NCBI RefSeq assembly: GCF_001693485.1
Contig: NZ_MAXC01000055.1
Location: forward strand, 1-64,000
DNA length: 64,000 bases
Direction: 5' to 3'
Source of the DNA: Bradyrhizobium sp. LMTR 3
GTDB lineage: Bacteria; Pseudomonadota; Alphaproteobacteria; Rhizobiales; Xanthobacteraceae
The position numbers and the translations under genes are program-made. The notes beneath the pieces were generated by a model. The model saw only the letters and a list, made by a program, of their open reading frames with translations, searched no databases and was not told where the DNA came from. Numbering within the stretch: the stretch's first letter is position 1; each line of letters begins with the position of its first letter. Positions 56,951 to 64,000 of the stretch are shown one piece after another.

Positions 56951-58778
56951 CCGTATACTGGTCGGGCGAACGGCCTGTACCCGGTTCGGTGGCCGCCGTC
57001 GCGACAACGCGGAACGGAGCGGTGGCGCGGAAACCGGTCGAATAGCCGGCAGCCGTCGTCATCGTTGCCGGCGGGGGATTTGCAGCCTTCAGAGCGCGCG
57101 ACAGCACCTCGTCACGTGGTCCAAAGGCCTTCATTCTTCCTGCTTCGATGACGCCCACGAGGTCCACCACGCCGAGCGCGCTGGGACGATGAGCAACGAC
57201 AACGACGATACCCTTGCGCTCACGCACGGACGTCATTGCCTGGACGACGGCCTTCTCGCCTTCCGCATCGAGGTTCGCGTTGGGCTCGTCGAGCACGACG
57301 AGAAATGGATCACCATAAAGCGCGCGGGCGAGACCGATGCGCTGCCGCTGCCCTGCCGACAAGGCCGAGCCAGCCTCGCCAATCCGGGTCTCGTAGCCGC
57401 GGTCAAAGCGGAGAATGAGATCGTGTGCGCCCGCCGCACGGGCCGCAGCGATGATGGCGCCGGCATCGGCATCAGTTTCAAAACGCGAGATGTTTTCGGC
57501 GATGGTGCCGTCGAACAGTTCGACACCCTGCGGCAGATAGCCGACGTGGCGACCCAGCTCTTCCCGGTCCCATTGATCGAACCCCGCGCCATCGAGGCGC
57601 ACCTTGCCGCTTGCCGGCGTCCAGACGCCGACCAGCGCGCGCGCAAGTGTAGATTTTCCACTGCCGCTCGGGCCGATGATGCCAAGCGCGCTTCCCGCCG
57701 GCAGCACAAAATTGACTCCCGTGAGGGTTGGCTTCTTCTCGCCGGGAGGCCTGATGCTGATCGCTTCGGCGCGCAACTCGCGCTGCGGCTTCGGCAGCGC
57801 CATGATCGCAGGCGTCTCAGGTATTAGCGCGAACAGTTCCTTAAGCCCGCTCCAGCTCTGCCGCGCCATCAGGAAAGGCTTCCAGCTTGCAATCGCGAGA
57901 TCGACCGGCGCCAGCGCGCGGCCCATCATGATCGAACTCGCGATCATGACGCCAGCGCTCGTCTCCTGCCTGATGACCAGATAAGCGCCAACCGCCAGCA
58001 TGCCCGATTGCAGGATCATACGTAGCGATCTGGACACACCGCCGAGGCCGCCGGCGATGTCGCCGGCGCGCCGGTTTGCGGCGAGATAATCCGTATTCGC
58101 CTTTTGCCAGCGTTCCACCACGCGACGGCCAAGCCCCATGGCGCAAACCACCTCGGCATTGCGCCGGCCGGCCTCCATCAGCGCATTGCGCACCATGCCG
58201 TGCTGCGTCGCAGCGCGCGTCGGCCCGCGCGACAGCACATCTGTGATAACGGTGAGCGACACCAGCACGATCGCGCCCACAAGCGCGGTGATTCCGATCC
58301 AGGAATGGAACAGGAAGCAGATGCCGAGGTAGAGCGGCATCCATGGCAGATCGAACAGGGCCGTAGGCCCCTGCCCGGACAGGAAGCCGCGAACATTGTC
58401 GAGATCGCGCAGCGGCTGCAGGCCGTCGCCCGGCATCCGAGCCTCGAGTGGCAACCGGACGATCGCCGCATGCACGCGGCCGGACAGTCTGCGATCGACG
58501 CTCTCACCGATCCGCAGCAATACGCGACCGCGGATCACATCCAGCATCGATTGAAATGCGAACAGAACCGCGGCCAACGCCGCAAGCCCGACCAGCGTGG
58601 ACACGCTGCGGCTCGCCAACACGCGGTCATAGACCTGCAGCATGAACAGCGGCGACGTCAGCGCCAGGATATTGACCACGCCGCTGACCACCGCAGTTCC
58701 GGCAAGCGCTGGCGCGAACGGCGACACGACCGCCGCAGCCAAGGGCTGCGACGGCTTGCCATGCGGGATTTTGAGCAC
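56928..58778 (-). CDS. Type I secretion ABC permease/ATPase (HasD/PrtD type)
   Basis: 616 aa with six membrane helices and an ATPase: Walker A IGPSGSGKSTLA, signature L-S-A-G-Q-R-Q-R-I-G-L-A-R-A, Walker B L-V-V-L-D-E-P-N-A-N-L. There is no N-terminal C39 peptidase, so it exports substrates without cutting a leader. It starts 10 bp after the HasA-like genes end and overlaps the HlyD gene. The C-terminus carries an extra low-complexity tail of about 45 residues (PPPATMTTAAGY...), which is longer than in typical homologues. The likely substrates are the two HasA-like proteins. Confidence 0.93.
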   Translation of the reverse strand: MLKIPHGKPSQPLAAAVVSPFAPALAGTAVVSGVVNILALTSPLFMLQVYDRVLASRSVSTLVGLAALAAVLFAFQSMLDVIRGRVLLRIGESVDRRLSGRVHAAIVRLPLEARMPGDGLQPLRDLDNVRGFLSGQGPTALFDLPWMPLYLGICFLFHSWIGITALVGAIVLVSLTVITDVLSRGPTRAATQHGMVRNALMEAGRRNAEVVCAMGLGRRVVERWQKANTDYLAANRRAGDIAGGLGGVSRSLRMILQSGMLAVGAYLVIRQETSAGVMIASSIMMGRALAPVDLAIASWKPFLMARQSWSGLKELFALIPETPAIMALPKPQRELRAEAISIRPPGEKKPTLTGVNFVLPAGSALGIIGPSGSGKSTLARALVGVWTPASGKVRLDGAGFDQWDREELGRHVGYLPQGVELFDGTIAENISRFETDADAGAIIAAARAAGAHDLILRFDRGYETRIGEAGSALSAGQRQRIGLARALYGDPFLVVLDEPNANLDAEGEKAVVQAMTSVRERKGIVVVVAHRPSALGVVDLVGVIEAGRMKAFGPRDEVLSRALKAANPPPATMTTAAGYSTGFRATAPFRVVATAATEPGTGRSPDQYTDDINVER

Positions 58779-58787
58779 GGACCGCTC

Positions 58788-59543
58788 TCAGACCAGGATA
58801 TTGCCGCAGAGAATCAGGTTGGCAATGTCGGTTCCGACATAGCCGTCCAACTGGAGCGTGTTCGTGCCGTCGGTGATTGTGAGAACGCCGGTATTGTCCC
58901 ACCAGTTGCTGTGGTTGAGGAACAGATCGGCATAGCTCGAAATGCCCGTCACCGCCTGCAGATCGATAACGTCGTCATTTCCGGTATCGGTACCGAAATC
59001 AGCGATGACGTCGTCGGCCCAACCATCGGCAAAAGTGAAGGTATCATCGCCAAGATTGCCGGTGAGCGTATCATTGCCGGCAAAACTCAGCATGACATCG
59101 TTGCCAACGGTGCCGTTCTGGATGGTGCCCTGCTCGGCGAAATAGCCATAGAGCGCATCCAGGCCGCCGTTCTGCGACAGGTCGGTAATCGCAGCGTCGA
59201 AAGCCGGCGTCAGCGTTGCGCCGCTGAAATCGACCGACAGTCCTTCATCCTGCACCCACTGATCGGTGGACGAGACGTAAGCGAGATTGCTTCCGAGCGT
59301 CAGCGTGGAGACCGTGCCATCGACAACACCGGGCGTATAGCTGAAATCCGTTCCATTCACGATCACGGACGACTTGTCATTGTCCACGCCACCCACGATA
59401 CGCGTTCCAGCATACCATTGGTCCGACACGTTCCTGACGGCGTTGAAGCCGCCGGTGCCACGATACTCGAAATTGTCGATCCAGTTGTTCAGGAAGGCCG
59501 GAAGGTTGCTGCTCGCGCTTGAGTAGTTCAGTACCAATGCCAT
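58788..59543 (-). CDS. HasA-like hemophore with RTX-like C-terminus, copy 1
   Basis: 251 aa, no signal peptide, as expected of type I substrates. Residues 1-150 follow HasA: N-L-P-A-F-L-N-N-W, GGFN, F-S-Y-T-P-G, T-V-S-T-L-T-L-G-S-N-L and GLDALYGYFAEQG. Tyr in FSYTPG corresponds to HasA Tyr75, but the loop with HasA His32 (GGFNAVRNVSDQW) and the residue near His83 lack histidine. Residues 155-200 resemble RTX calcium repeats (GNDVMLSFAGNDTLTGNLGDDTFTF), an extension that ordinary HasA proteins do not have. The only His is in the C-terminal part. Gene order receptor-HasA-ABC-HlyD matches has loci. Confidence 0.8.
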   Translation of the reverse strand: MALVLNYSSASSNLPAFLNNWIDNFEYRGTGGFNAVRNVSDQWYAGTRIVGGVDNDKSSVIVNGTDFSYTPGVVDGTVSTLTLGSNLAYVSSTDQWVQDEGLSVDFSGATLTPAFDAAITDLSQNGGLDALYGYFAEQGTIQNGTVGNDVMLSFAGNDTLTGNLGDDTFTFADGWADDVIADFGTDTGNDDVIDLQAVTGISSYADLFLNHSNWWDNTGVLTITDGTNTLQLDGYVGTDIANLILCGNILV

Positions 59544-59649
59544 TCTCTAACTCCTCAGATTTTCTTGATGACGATAATCGGAATTATTGCGGCTTCCGCC
59601 GCGTTCACGGATGAACGCGGCGGCGCCTTCGCAAAAGTCGGGATTTCTC

Positions 59650-60369
59650 TCACGCGAACTCAAAGTTCGCGGCCGTCAGCCCCGTTACGCCGGTGATCGT
59701 GATGCCGTCGGTGAAATCGGAGCTGCTGATGACGGTGTCGGCTCCGATGGTGGAAATAGAGAGGTCTCCCAATCCCGTCGCACCCCACGCCGAGACATCG
59801 AGGATATCGACAGCCAGATCGAAGCTGTTGACGGTGTCGAACGCGGAGCCGTCCTGGAATACGAAAGTATCCTGACCGCCGAAACCGAGCAGCGTATCGT
59901 CGAGACCCAGATTCCCGACCTGCATTGTGCCCTGCTCGGCAAAGTAGTCCGTCAGACCCGGGAAGGTCCCCAGACCGTCAACGGCTCCGCCGTGCGACAG
60001 GCTGTAGATCGCATAGGCGAACGTGGTCGTATCCGGCATGTAGCCGCTCACGTTGTTGATAATGAGCTCTTCATCCTGCACCCACAGATCCTGGCCTGCA
60101 TCATATTCGAGGTTCCGGCCGAGCGTGAGCGAAGTGACATCGCCGTTGAACAGACCCGGCGAATAGCTGTAGTCGTCGATCCCCATGATGACCGAGGGGA
60201 TGTTGTTGTCGACGCCCTCGGTATCGACACCGGCAGACCACTGATCCTGGCCGGTAGAGAAGGACCGGGAGAACCAGCCGTTGCCGTTGTAGGAGAAGTT
60301 CGTGTCATAGGCCGCCAGGTAGGATGGAAGATTGCTGCTCGCTGCGGTCAGCTCAATCAACAGTGTCAT
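59650..60369 (-). CDS. HasA-like hemophore with RTX-like C-terminus, copy 2
   Basis: 239 aa, no signal peptide. It is a divergent paralogue of copy 1: S-S-N-L-P-S-Y-L-A-A-Y, D-Q-W-S-A-G, Y-S-Y-S-P-G, VTSLTLGRNLEYDAGQDLWVQDE and YFAEQG are shared. The Tyr75 equivalent is kept and again the ligand loops have no His; the only histidine lies in SHGGAVDG. The C-terminus (VFQDGSAFDTVNSFD..., ending AANFEFA) has the hydrophobic end typical of type I secretion signals. It precedes copy 1 by 106 bp and follows the receptor gene. Probably made and secreted together with copy 1. Confidence 0.8.
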   Translation of the reverse strand: MTLLIELTAASSNLPSYLAAYDTNFSYNGNGWFSRSFSTGQDQWSAGVDTEGVDNNIPSVIMGIDDYSYSPGLFNGDVTSLTLGRNLEYDAGQDLWVQDEELIINNVSGYMPDTTTFAYAIYSLSHGGAVDGLGTFPGLTDYFAEQGTMQVGNLGLDDTLLGFGGQDTFVFQDGSAFDTVNSFDLAVDILDVSAWGATGLGDLSISTIGADTVISSSDFTDGITITGVTGLTAANFEFA

Positions 60370-60446
60370 TTCTTGTTCCCTTTTGCCTGTTTCATCTGTT
60401 CGTCCCAGGACGAACCTCGCATCCAGAGCCTGCGGCCGTGGAATTC

Positions 60447-63176
60447 CTAGAATTTGTAATTGAGCGATACAGTTGCCGTTCGTCCGGGCGCGGCGTAGAA
60501 GTTGGCACCAACGGCAGGAGCGTAGGCAACGTCCGTGAGATTGGTGACCGAGAAACGCAGCTTCGTCATCGGATCGAAGGCATAGGATCCGTAGATGTCG
60601 TAGACCCGATAGCCGGGCATGTCGTAGCCGCTCCGCAGGGAGCCCAGCGCCGGCTCCGTCTTCGAGACGTCGGTGATGCGGCCGCCCAACGTCAGCCTTT
60701 CTTCGAACAGGCGCACGCCTGCATCAAGCGTGACCCGCAGCTTGGGCTGTTCGAAGATGATCGCGGCTCCTTGTCCGCTATTGATGGGCATGCGTCGACC
60801 GGCAGGAGACGTAAAGCTGTCGGCGAGCTCCGTATCGATGCGCGTGATTGTCCCGCCAATATAGATAAATCTGGCATCGTAGTTGGCCTCGACTTCGATC
60901 CCTTTCATGCGGGTCACGCCGTCGAGGTTCACATACGAAGTGTAAGGCAGCACGTCGCTTTGGGCGGTGCGGATTTTGCCAAAGCTGATGTAGTCGACGA
61001 TTTCCCTGTAGAAGCCCACGGCCTTGAACCGAAACGTATCTCGCTCGGTCAGAATTCCGTTGCTTGAAACGTTTGCGCCCACCTCGTAGGTTTCGCCTCG
61101 TTCGGGCCTGAGAGCCGGATTTGGCGCATATTCAGTGACGCTGTTTCCATCATGCCCGCCATTGAGAAACGACTCCATGATGGTCGGCGGCCGGTAGCTC
61201 TTCGAGTATTTGACGAACGGCTGCAGCCATTCGAATGGCTTGACGGCAATGGTCACCGACGGCAGCAACGCTCCGCCGGAGTTGTCGACGTTGACGTTAT
61301 GTCTCTTGTAGTATTCCGGCCCGTATATCGGCTCGGTTGTAGCGGGACTGCCAGGAGTGCCTTCAGTGCATCGGAAATTGGGAGGGAACGGCGGTGACGG
61401 CCAGCAAACCCGCGGCGTGGGAGGTACAGCAGGGATAACACGGTAACCTATGATGTCCTTCGTCGTGTCGCCGTAGACCGTCGCTGTTCCCGCCGCATGG
61501 TACCAGTCGTAACGCAAGCCGCCCGAAACGGTCAGCCAATCGGTGGGCGCATATTTCGCGTTTCCGAAACCGCTGATGATGTCGCGCTTGCCGCTCGGCG
61601 TGCCGCCCGAAAGTGTGTTTGAGTAATCCGTGCCGTCGGCTGCTACAAAGCCACGGGTGAGAACGGTCTTACCGTCGTCGTTAAAAGCCTCCATGCCGTA
61701 GTTGAGAGCCAGGGCTCCGAGAGCCGTGTCGAAGCTGCTGGTGTTCTCGACGCTGCCACCGAGTGTCGCCATGACATAGTTCGACGGCCCCGTCGACAGA
61801 ATCGAGCCTTCCTCAACCCTGTTGTTCCTGAGGTTGTTGTAATAGAAGCGAGCCTTCAGATCGATCAGATCGCTGTCAGGCTTCCGGTCGAGCGCAGAGG
61901 TGAAGGTGTTATTGACGACACCTTCCGTCGCCTTATGCAGGTTGCCGGTGCTCAACGCGCCATCGTAGTTTCCGGTGTTGAACCTGGAATCGTTCCGCAC
62001 CCATCCAAGCGTAACCTTGACGTCTTCCGTGACTTGCCCCTCGGCCTTCAGAATGCCGGAGCGGACCTCCTGACCGGAGAACAGCAACACATCACCGGCA
62101 TAGGTCGCCGCGCTACTGATGGTGCCGTTCTTGCCGATGTCATAGGCGCCGATATTCTTGTAGCTGATGCCGCCGAGAACGGAAAACCGGTCGGACAGGC
62201 GCACCGCGGCCGCCGTCGAGCCGTCGAAATTGAACTGGTTGGTCCCGGTGGTGAGGTTGACCTGGCCACCGTACTGCTTGCCCGGCGCGATCAGGTCTTC
62301 CGCCAGCAGAGTTCGGAAGTTGACAGAACCGCCCAGTGCGCCAGCGCTGCCGACGCCCGAGGTTGTGCTTTTCTCAATATCGACGGCACGAATAAAGGCC
62401 GTGTCGACATAAGTGCGCTGCGTGGCGCCATGCGCGCTGCGCTGAAAGCTTTGCCGCGCGCCATCGATCATGGTGGCGATGCGATCCTGGTCCTGAAGGC
62501 CGCGGATATTGACGCTGATGCCCGGGTTCTGCGCTTCCGAGCGGTTGGCATAGACCCCGGCGACGTTGTCGAGCAGGTCGCGGGCGTTGCGGCTCGGACT
62601 GCTCTCGATCGCCTCGCGCGAAATCACGCTGACGGCCGCCGGTGCCTGATAGACCCAGTCCGGCGTACCCTGGTAGCCGGATCCCGAAATAGCGTTTCGT
62701 CCGCCCGATATAACCAGTGGATCGAGCTGGGTTGCGCCGGGGACATATACCTCCGCCTCCGCCGCCGGCGACGCCGTCGTCCCGATAATGGCGGTACGAT
62801 CGGCCGTGACGCGAAACACGATACCCGTGTTTCGCAACATGAGCGCCAGAGCTTGCTCCGGTGTAAAGCTGCCGTTGACGGCATTGGATGTCAGCCCCCG
62901 CGACGTTGCGGCGGACAACGTCACCTGCAGGCCAGACTGGCGGCCAAAGGCATTGAGAGCAGCACCGAGTGGCTGCGCAGGAATGTTGAAGTTTCGCGGC
63001 GCTGCCGCGTCACCACCCTGGACTTGAACTATTCCAGAATCGGGCGGCGCCTGTGCGAATGCGAGCGAGGCGCTGTCCACCGCAACGATCGCCGCAAGAA
63101 GACACGCAATGCGCCTGACGTTCGCAGATCTTTCATTGATTTTGTTGAATATAGTCGACCTAGAAACGCAAGCCAC
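60447..63176 (-). CDS. TonB-dependent heme/hemophore receptor with STN domain (HasR-like)
   Basis: 909 aa from a GTG with GAGG 8 bases upstream. The order is signal peptide to about residue 41 (ASLAFAQA), STN signalling domain (NIPAQPLGAALNAFGRQSGLQVTL, to about 120), plug domain (ISREAIESSPSRNARDLLDNVAGV, NIRGLQDQDRIATMIDGARQ) and a 22-strand barrel ending N-Y-K-F. The barrel has YRPPTIMESFLNGG and N-P-A-L-R-P-E-R-G, the FRAP/NPNL box of heme receptors. The STN domain implies signalling to the FecR-like protein encoded just upstream. The hemophore genes follow directly. Confidence 0.93.
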   Translation of the reverse strand: MACVSRSTIFNKINERSANVRRIACLLAAIVAVDSASLAFAQAPPDSGIVQVQGGDAAAPRNFNIPAQPLGAALNAFGRQSGLQVTLSAATSRGLTSNAVNGSFTPEQALALMLRNTGIVFRVTADRTAIIGTTASPAAEAEVYVPGATQLDPLVISGGRNAISGSGYQGTPDWVYQAPAAVSVISREAIESSPSRNARDLLDNVAGVYANRSEAQNPGISVNIRGLQDQDRIATMIDGARQSFQRSAHGATQRTYVDTAFIRAVDIEKSTTSGVGSAGALGGSVNFRTLLAEDLIAPGKQYGGQVNLTTGTNQFNFDGSTAAAVRLSDRFSVLGGISYKNIGAYDIGKNGTISSAATYAGDVLLFSGQEVRSGILKAEGQVTEDVKVTLGWVRNDSRFNTGNYDGALSTGNLHKATEGVVNNTFTSALDRKPDSDLIDLKARFYYNNLRNNRVEEGSILSTGPSNYVMATLGGSVENTSSFDTALGALALNYGMEAFNDDGKTVLTRGFVAADGTDYSNTLSGGTPSGKRDIISGFGNAKYAPTDWLTVSGGLRYDWYHAAGTATVYGDTTKDIIGYRVIPAVPPTPRVCWPSPPFPPNFRCTEGTPGSPATTEPIYGPEYYKRHNVNVDNSGGALLPSVTIAVKPFEWLQPFVKYSKSYRPPTIMESFLNGGHDGNSVTEYAPNPALRPERGETYEVGANVSSNGILTERDTFRFKAVGFYREIVDYISFGKIRTAQSDVLPYTSYVNLDGVTRMKGIEVEANYDARFIYIGGTITRIDTELADSFTSPAGRRMPINSGQGAAIIFEQPKLRVTLDAGVRLFEERLTLGGRITDVSKTEPALGSLRSGYDMPGYRVYDIYGSYAFDPMTKLRFSVTNLTDVAYAPAVGANFYAAPGRTATVSLNYKF

Positions 63177-63311
63177 AACCCATACCTCAGCCCGTTGCTA
63201 CGCATTCTTCTTTCGAAATGCGCTTCCCGACTAAAGACGATCGGCTCGATTATTTTTTTCAGGATTCGCGCGCATTCGGCGCGAGAAACGACTTCGCAGT
63301 TTAGATTCGGC

Positions 63312-64000
63312 TTAAAGTCGTGAAACGATGCGCGCGAAGCGAGAGACCTGGTGAACCTTGCCGCCATGCGGCTGCACCAACGCACGCAACGCGCGGTCGG
63401 GGTCACGCAGGTCATACAGGCCAGTGACCGTCTGCTGCGCCAGCGTGATATCGGGAATTGCGATCCAGGCGGCATGATAGCGCTGTATCTGTTCGACGAC
63501 GGCGCCGATCGTTGCATCGTTGACGAACAGCCTGCCCTCGCGCCATGCGCCAATATCCTCCGGCGCGATATCGCTCCTTGTCATCGCACCGGATTTACGA
63601 TCGATGATCAGCATCTGCCCCGGGGTCAGCACGGTGGAGGACGTGCCCTTGGTCGCATTGGCGGAGACACCGACAGCGCCCCGTGCAAGCTCCACTTGCG
63701 TCGCCGATGATGAGAGACGAACATCGAAGGCCGTGCCCGTCACCTCGACCTTCACACCGCTGGCATTGACGATGAACGGCCGCCCCGGATTGCGGATCAC
63801 ATCAAAGAATGCCTCGCCCGCGAGCAAACGGACTTGACGACGGTTTGCCGAAAAGTCTGTCTTGATGGCGCTGTCAGCAGCGAGAAAAACGGTCGTACCA
63901 TCTTCGAGCGTGACCAGCCGGCTTTGCGCAGTCGTGGTAAGATAGTCTGCCTCCAGCCGCAACAAAAGCGAAGGGACGGCAATGACAAGCAGACACGCGG
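63312..64000 (-). CDS. FecR-like anti-sigma factor (5' end beyond window)
   Basis: The frame stays open to base 64000; 229 residues are visible. The first visible residues are hydrophobic (A-C-L-L-V-I-A-V-P-S-L-L-L), the single membrane helix of FecR proteins. The periplasmic FecR domain follows: L-V-T-L-E-D-G-T-T-V-F-L, V-R-L-L-A-G-E-A-F-F-D-V, P-F-I-V-N-A-S-G-V-K-V-E-V-T-G-T-A-F-D-V and the STN-like end (RYHAAWIAIPDITLAQQTVTGLYDL). It relays the heme-loaded receptor signal to an ECF sigma factor, probably encoded beyond the window. A HasS-like role fits the context. The visible TTG at 63965 is not the real start. Confidence 0.9.
   Translation of the reverse strand, partial: ACLLVIAVPSLLLRLEADYLTTTAQSRLVTLEDGTTVFLAADSAIKTDFSANRRQVRLLAGEAFFDVIRNPGRPFIVNASGVKVEVTGTAFDVRLSSSATQVELARGAVGVSANATKGTSSTVLTPGQMLIIDRKSGAMTRSDIAPEDIGAWREGRLFVNDATIGAVVEQIQRYHAAWIAIPDITLAQQTVTGLYDLRDPDRALRALVQPHGGKVHQVSRFARIVSRL

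Noticed and set aside
58104..59522. Rightward 472-codon ORF
   Set aside because: Antisense to the ABC and HasA-like genes; no ribosome site or motif.
63301..63317. TTTAGATTCGGCTTAAA as an iron control element (ICE) for the heme locus
   Set aside because: Only the outer bases match the ICE palindrome, the centre does not, and it lies over the end of the fecR-like gene.
61935..63323. Rightward 462-codon ORF
   Set aside because: Antisense shadow of the TonB receptor gene.
1..64000. CRISPR arrays
   Set aside because: No regularly spaced direct repeats with unique spacers; the only tandem arrays are the 12-bp units at 6209 and the coding repeats at 1640-3270.

Overview
The window looks like part of the chromosome of a Bradyrhizobium-type alphaproteobacterium (Nitrobacteraceae). 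It carries a complete nitrite and nitric oxide reduction locus with the gene content of that family, several small proteins of a type I recognise from Bradyrhizobium, an H-NS protein of the rhizobial form, and GC-rich codon use. This assignment comes from family recognition by eye; no database was searched.

Layout. (1) 1-22 kb is accessory DNA. It opens with the tail of an IS66-type transposase. A coiled-coil repeat protein, a TAXI-type binding protein, a VasI/TagO-like protein and a periplasmic DsrE-like protein form one rightward group. Scattered small hypothetical genes follow. At 10.7-14.3 kb two paralogous glycine-rich peptides with Tat-like leaders flank a PqqD-HPr-kinase fusion and a nucleotidyltransferase, next to the four dTDP-L-rhamnose genes. 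From 18 to 22 kb there are small genes, a PilZ protein, a full H-NS protein and an N-terminal-only H-NS fragment. (2) 22.2-40.1 kb is the denitrification locus: norE-norF-norC-norB-norQ-norD, a PCuAC copper-chaperone fusion, ccoG (frameshifted here), a DUF59 protein, a tandem DUF2249 protein, a polytopic membrane protein, nnrS, pseudoazurin, the Crp/Fnr regulator nnrR, a DUF1858 protein, nirK, nirV and hemN. Eleven TTG-N8-CAA boxes of the FNR/NnrR type lie in its intergenic gaps, several in front of genes not usually assigned to denitrification. (3) 41.1-55.4 kb is a catabolic and uptake cluster with paired paralogues: two MmgE/PrpD proteins, two carboxymuconolactone-decarboxylase-like proteins and two ABC binding proteins. 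It also holds a metallo-beta-lactamase-fold hydrolase, two dehydrogenases, a Liv-type transporter with a fused permease-ATPase, a GntR regulator and a TctC protein. (4) 55.6-64 kb is a leftward heme-acquisition locus: FecR-like regulator (cut by the window end), heme/hemophore TonB receptor, two HasA-like secreted proteins, and the type I secretion ABC and HlyD proteins.

How the genes work together. Nitrite is reduced by NirK, probably with electrons from pseudoazurin. The NO formed is reduced by NorCB, activated by NorQ and NorD. NnrR would sense NO and act at the boxes; HemN supplies heme without oxygen, and PCuAC and CcoG fit copper-enzyme maturation. In the last region the HasA-like proteins would be exported by the type I system, capture heme and deliver it to the receptor, with FecR reporting to a sigma factor outside the window.

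The best candidates for something undescribed are the glycine-rich peptide / PqqD-kinase / nucleotidyltransferase group, the small genes with their own NnrR boxes at 28046 and 34384, the truncated H-NS gene at 19819, and the HasA-like pair with no histidine in the usual ligand loops.
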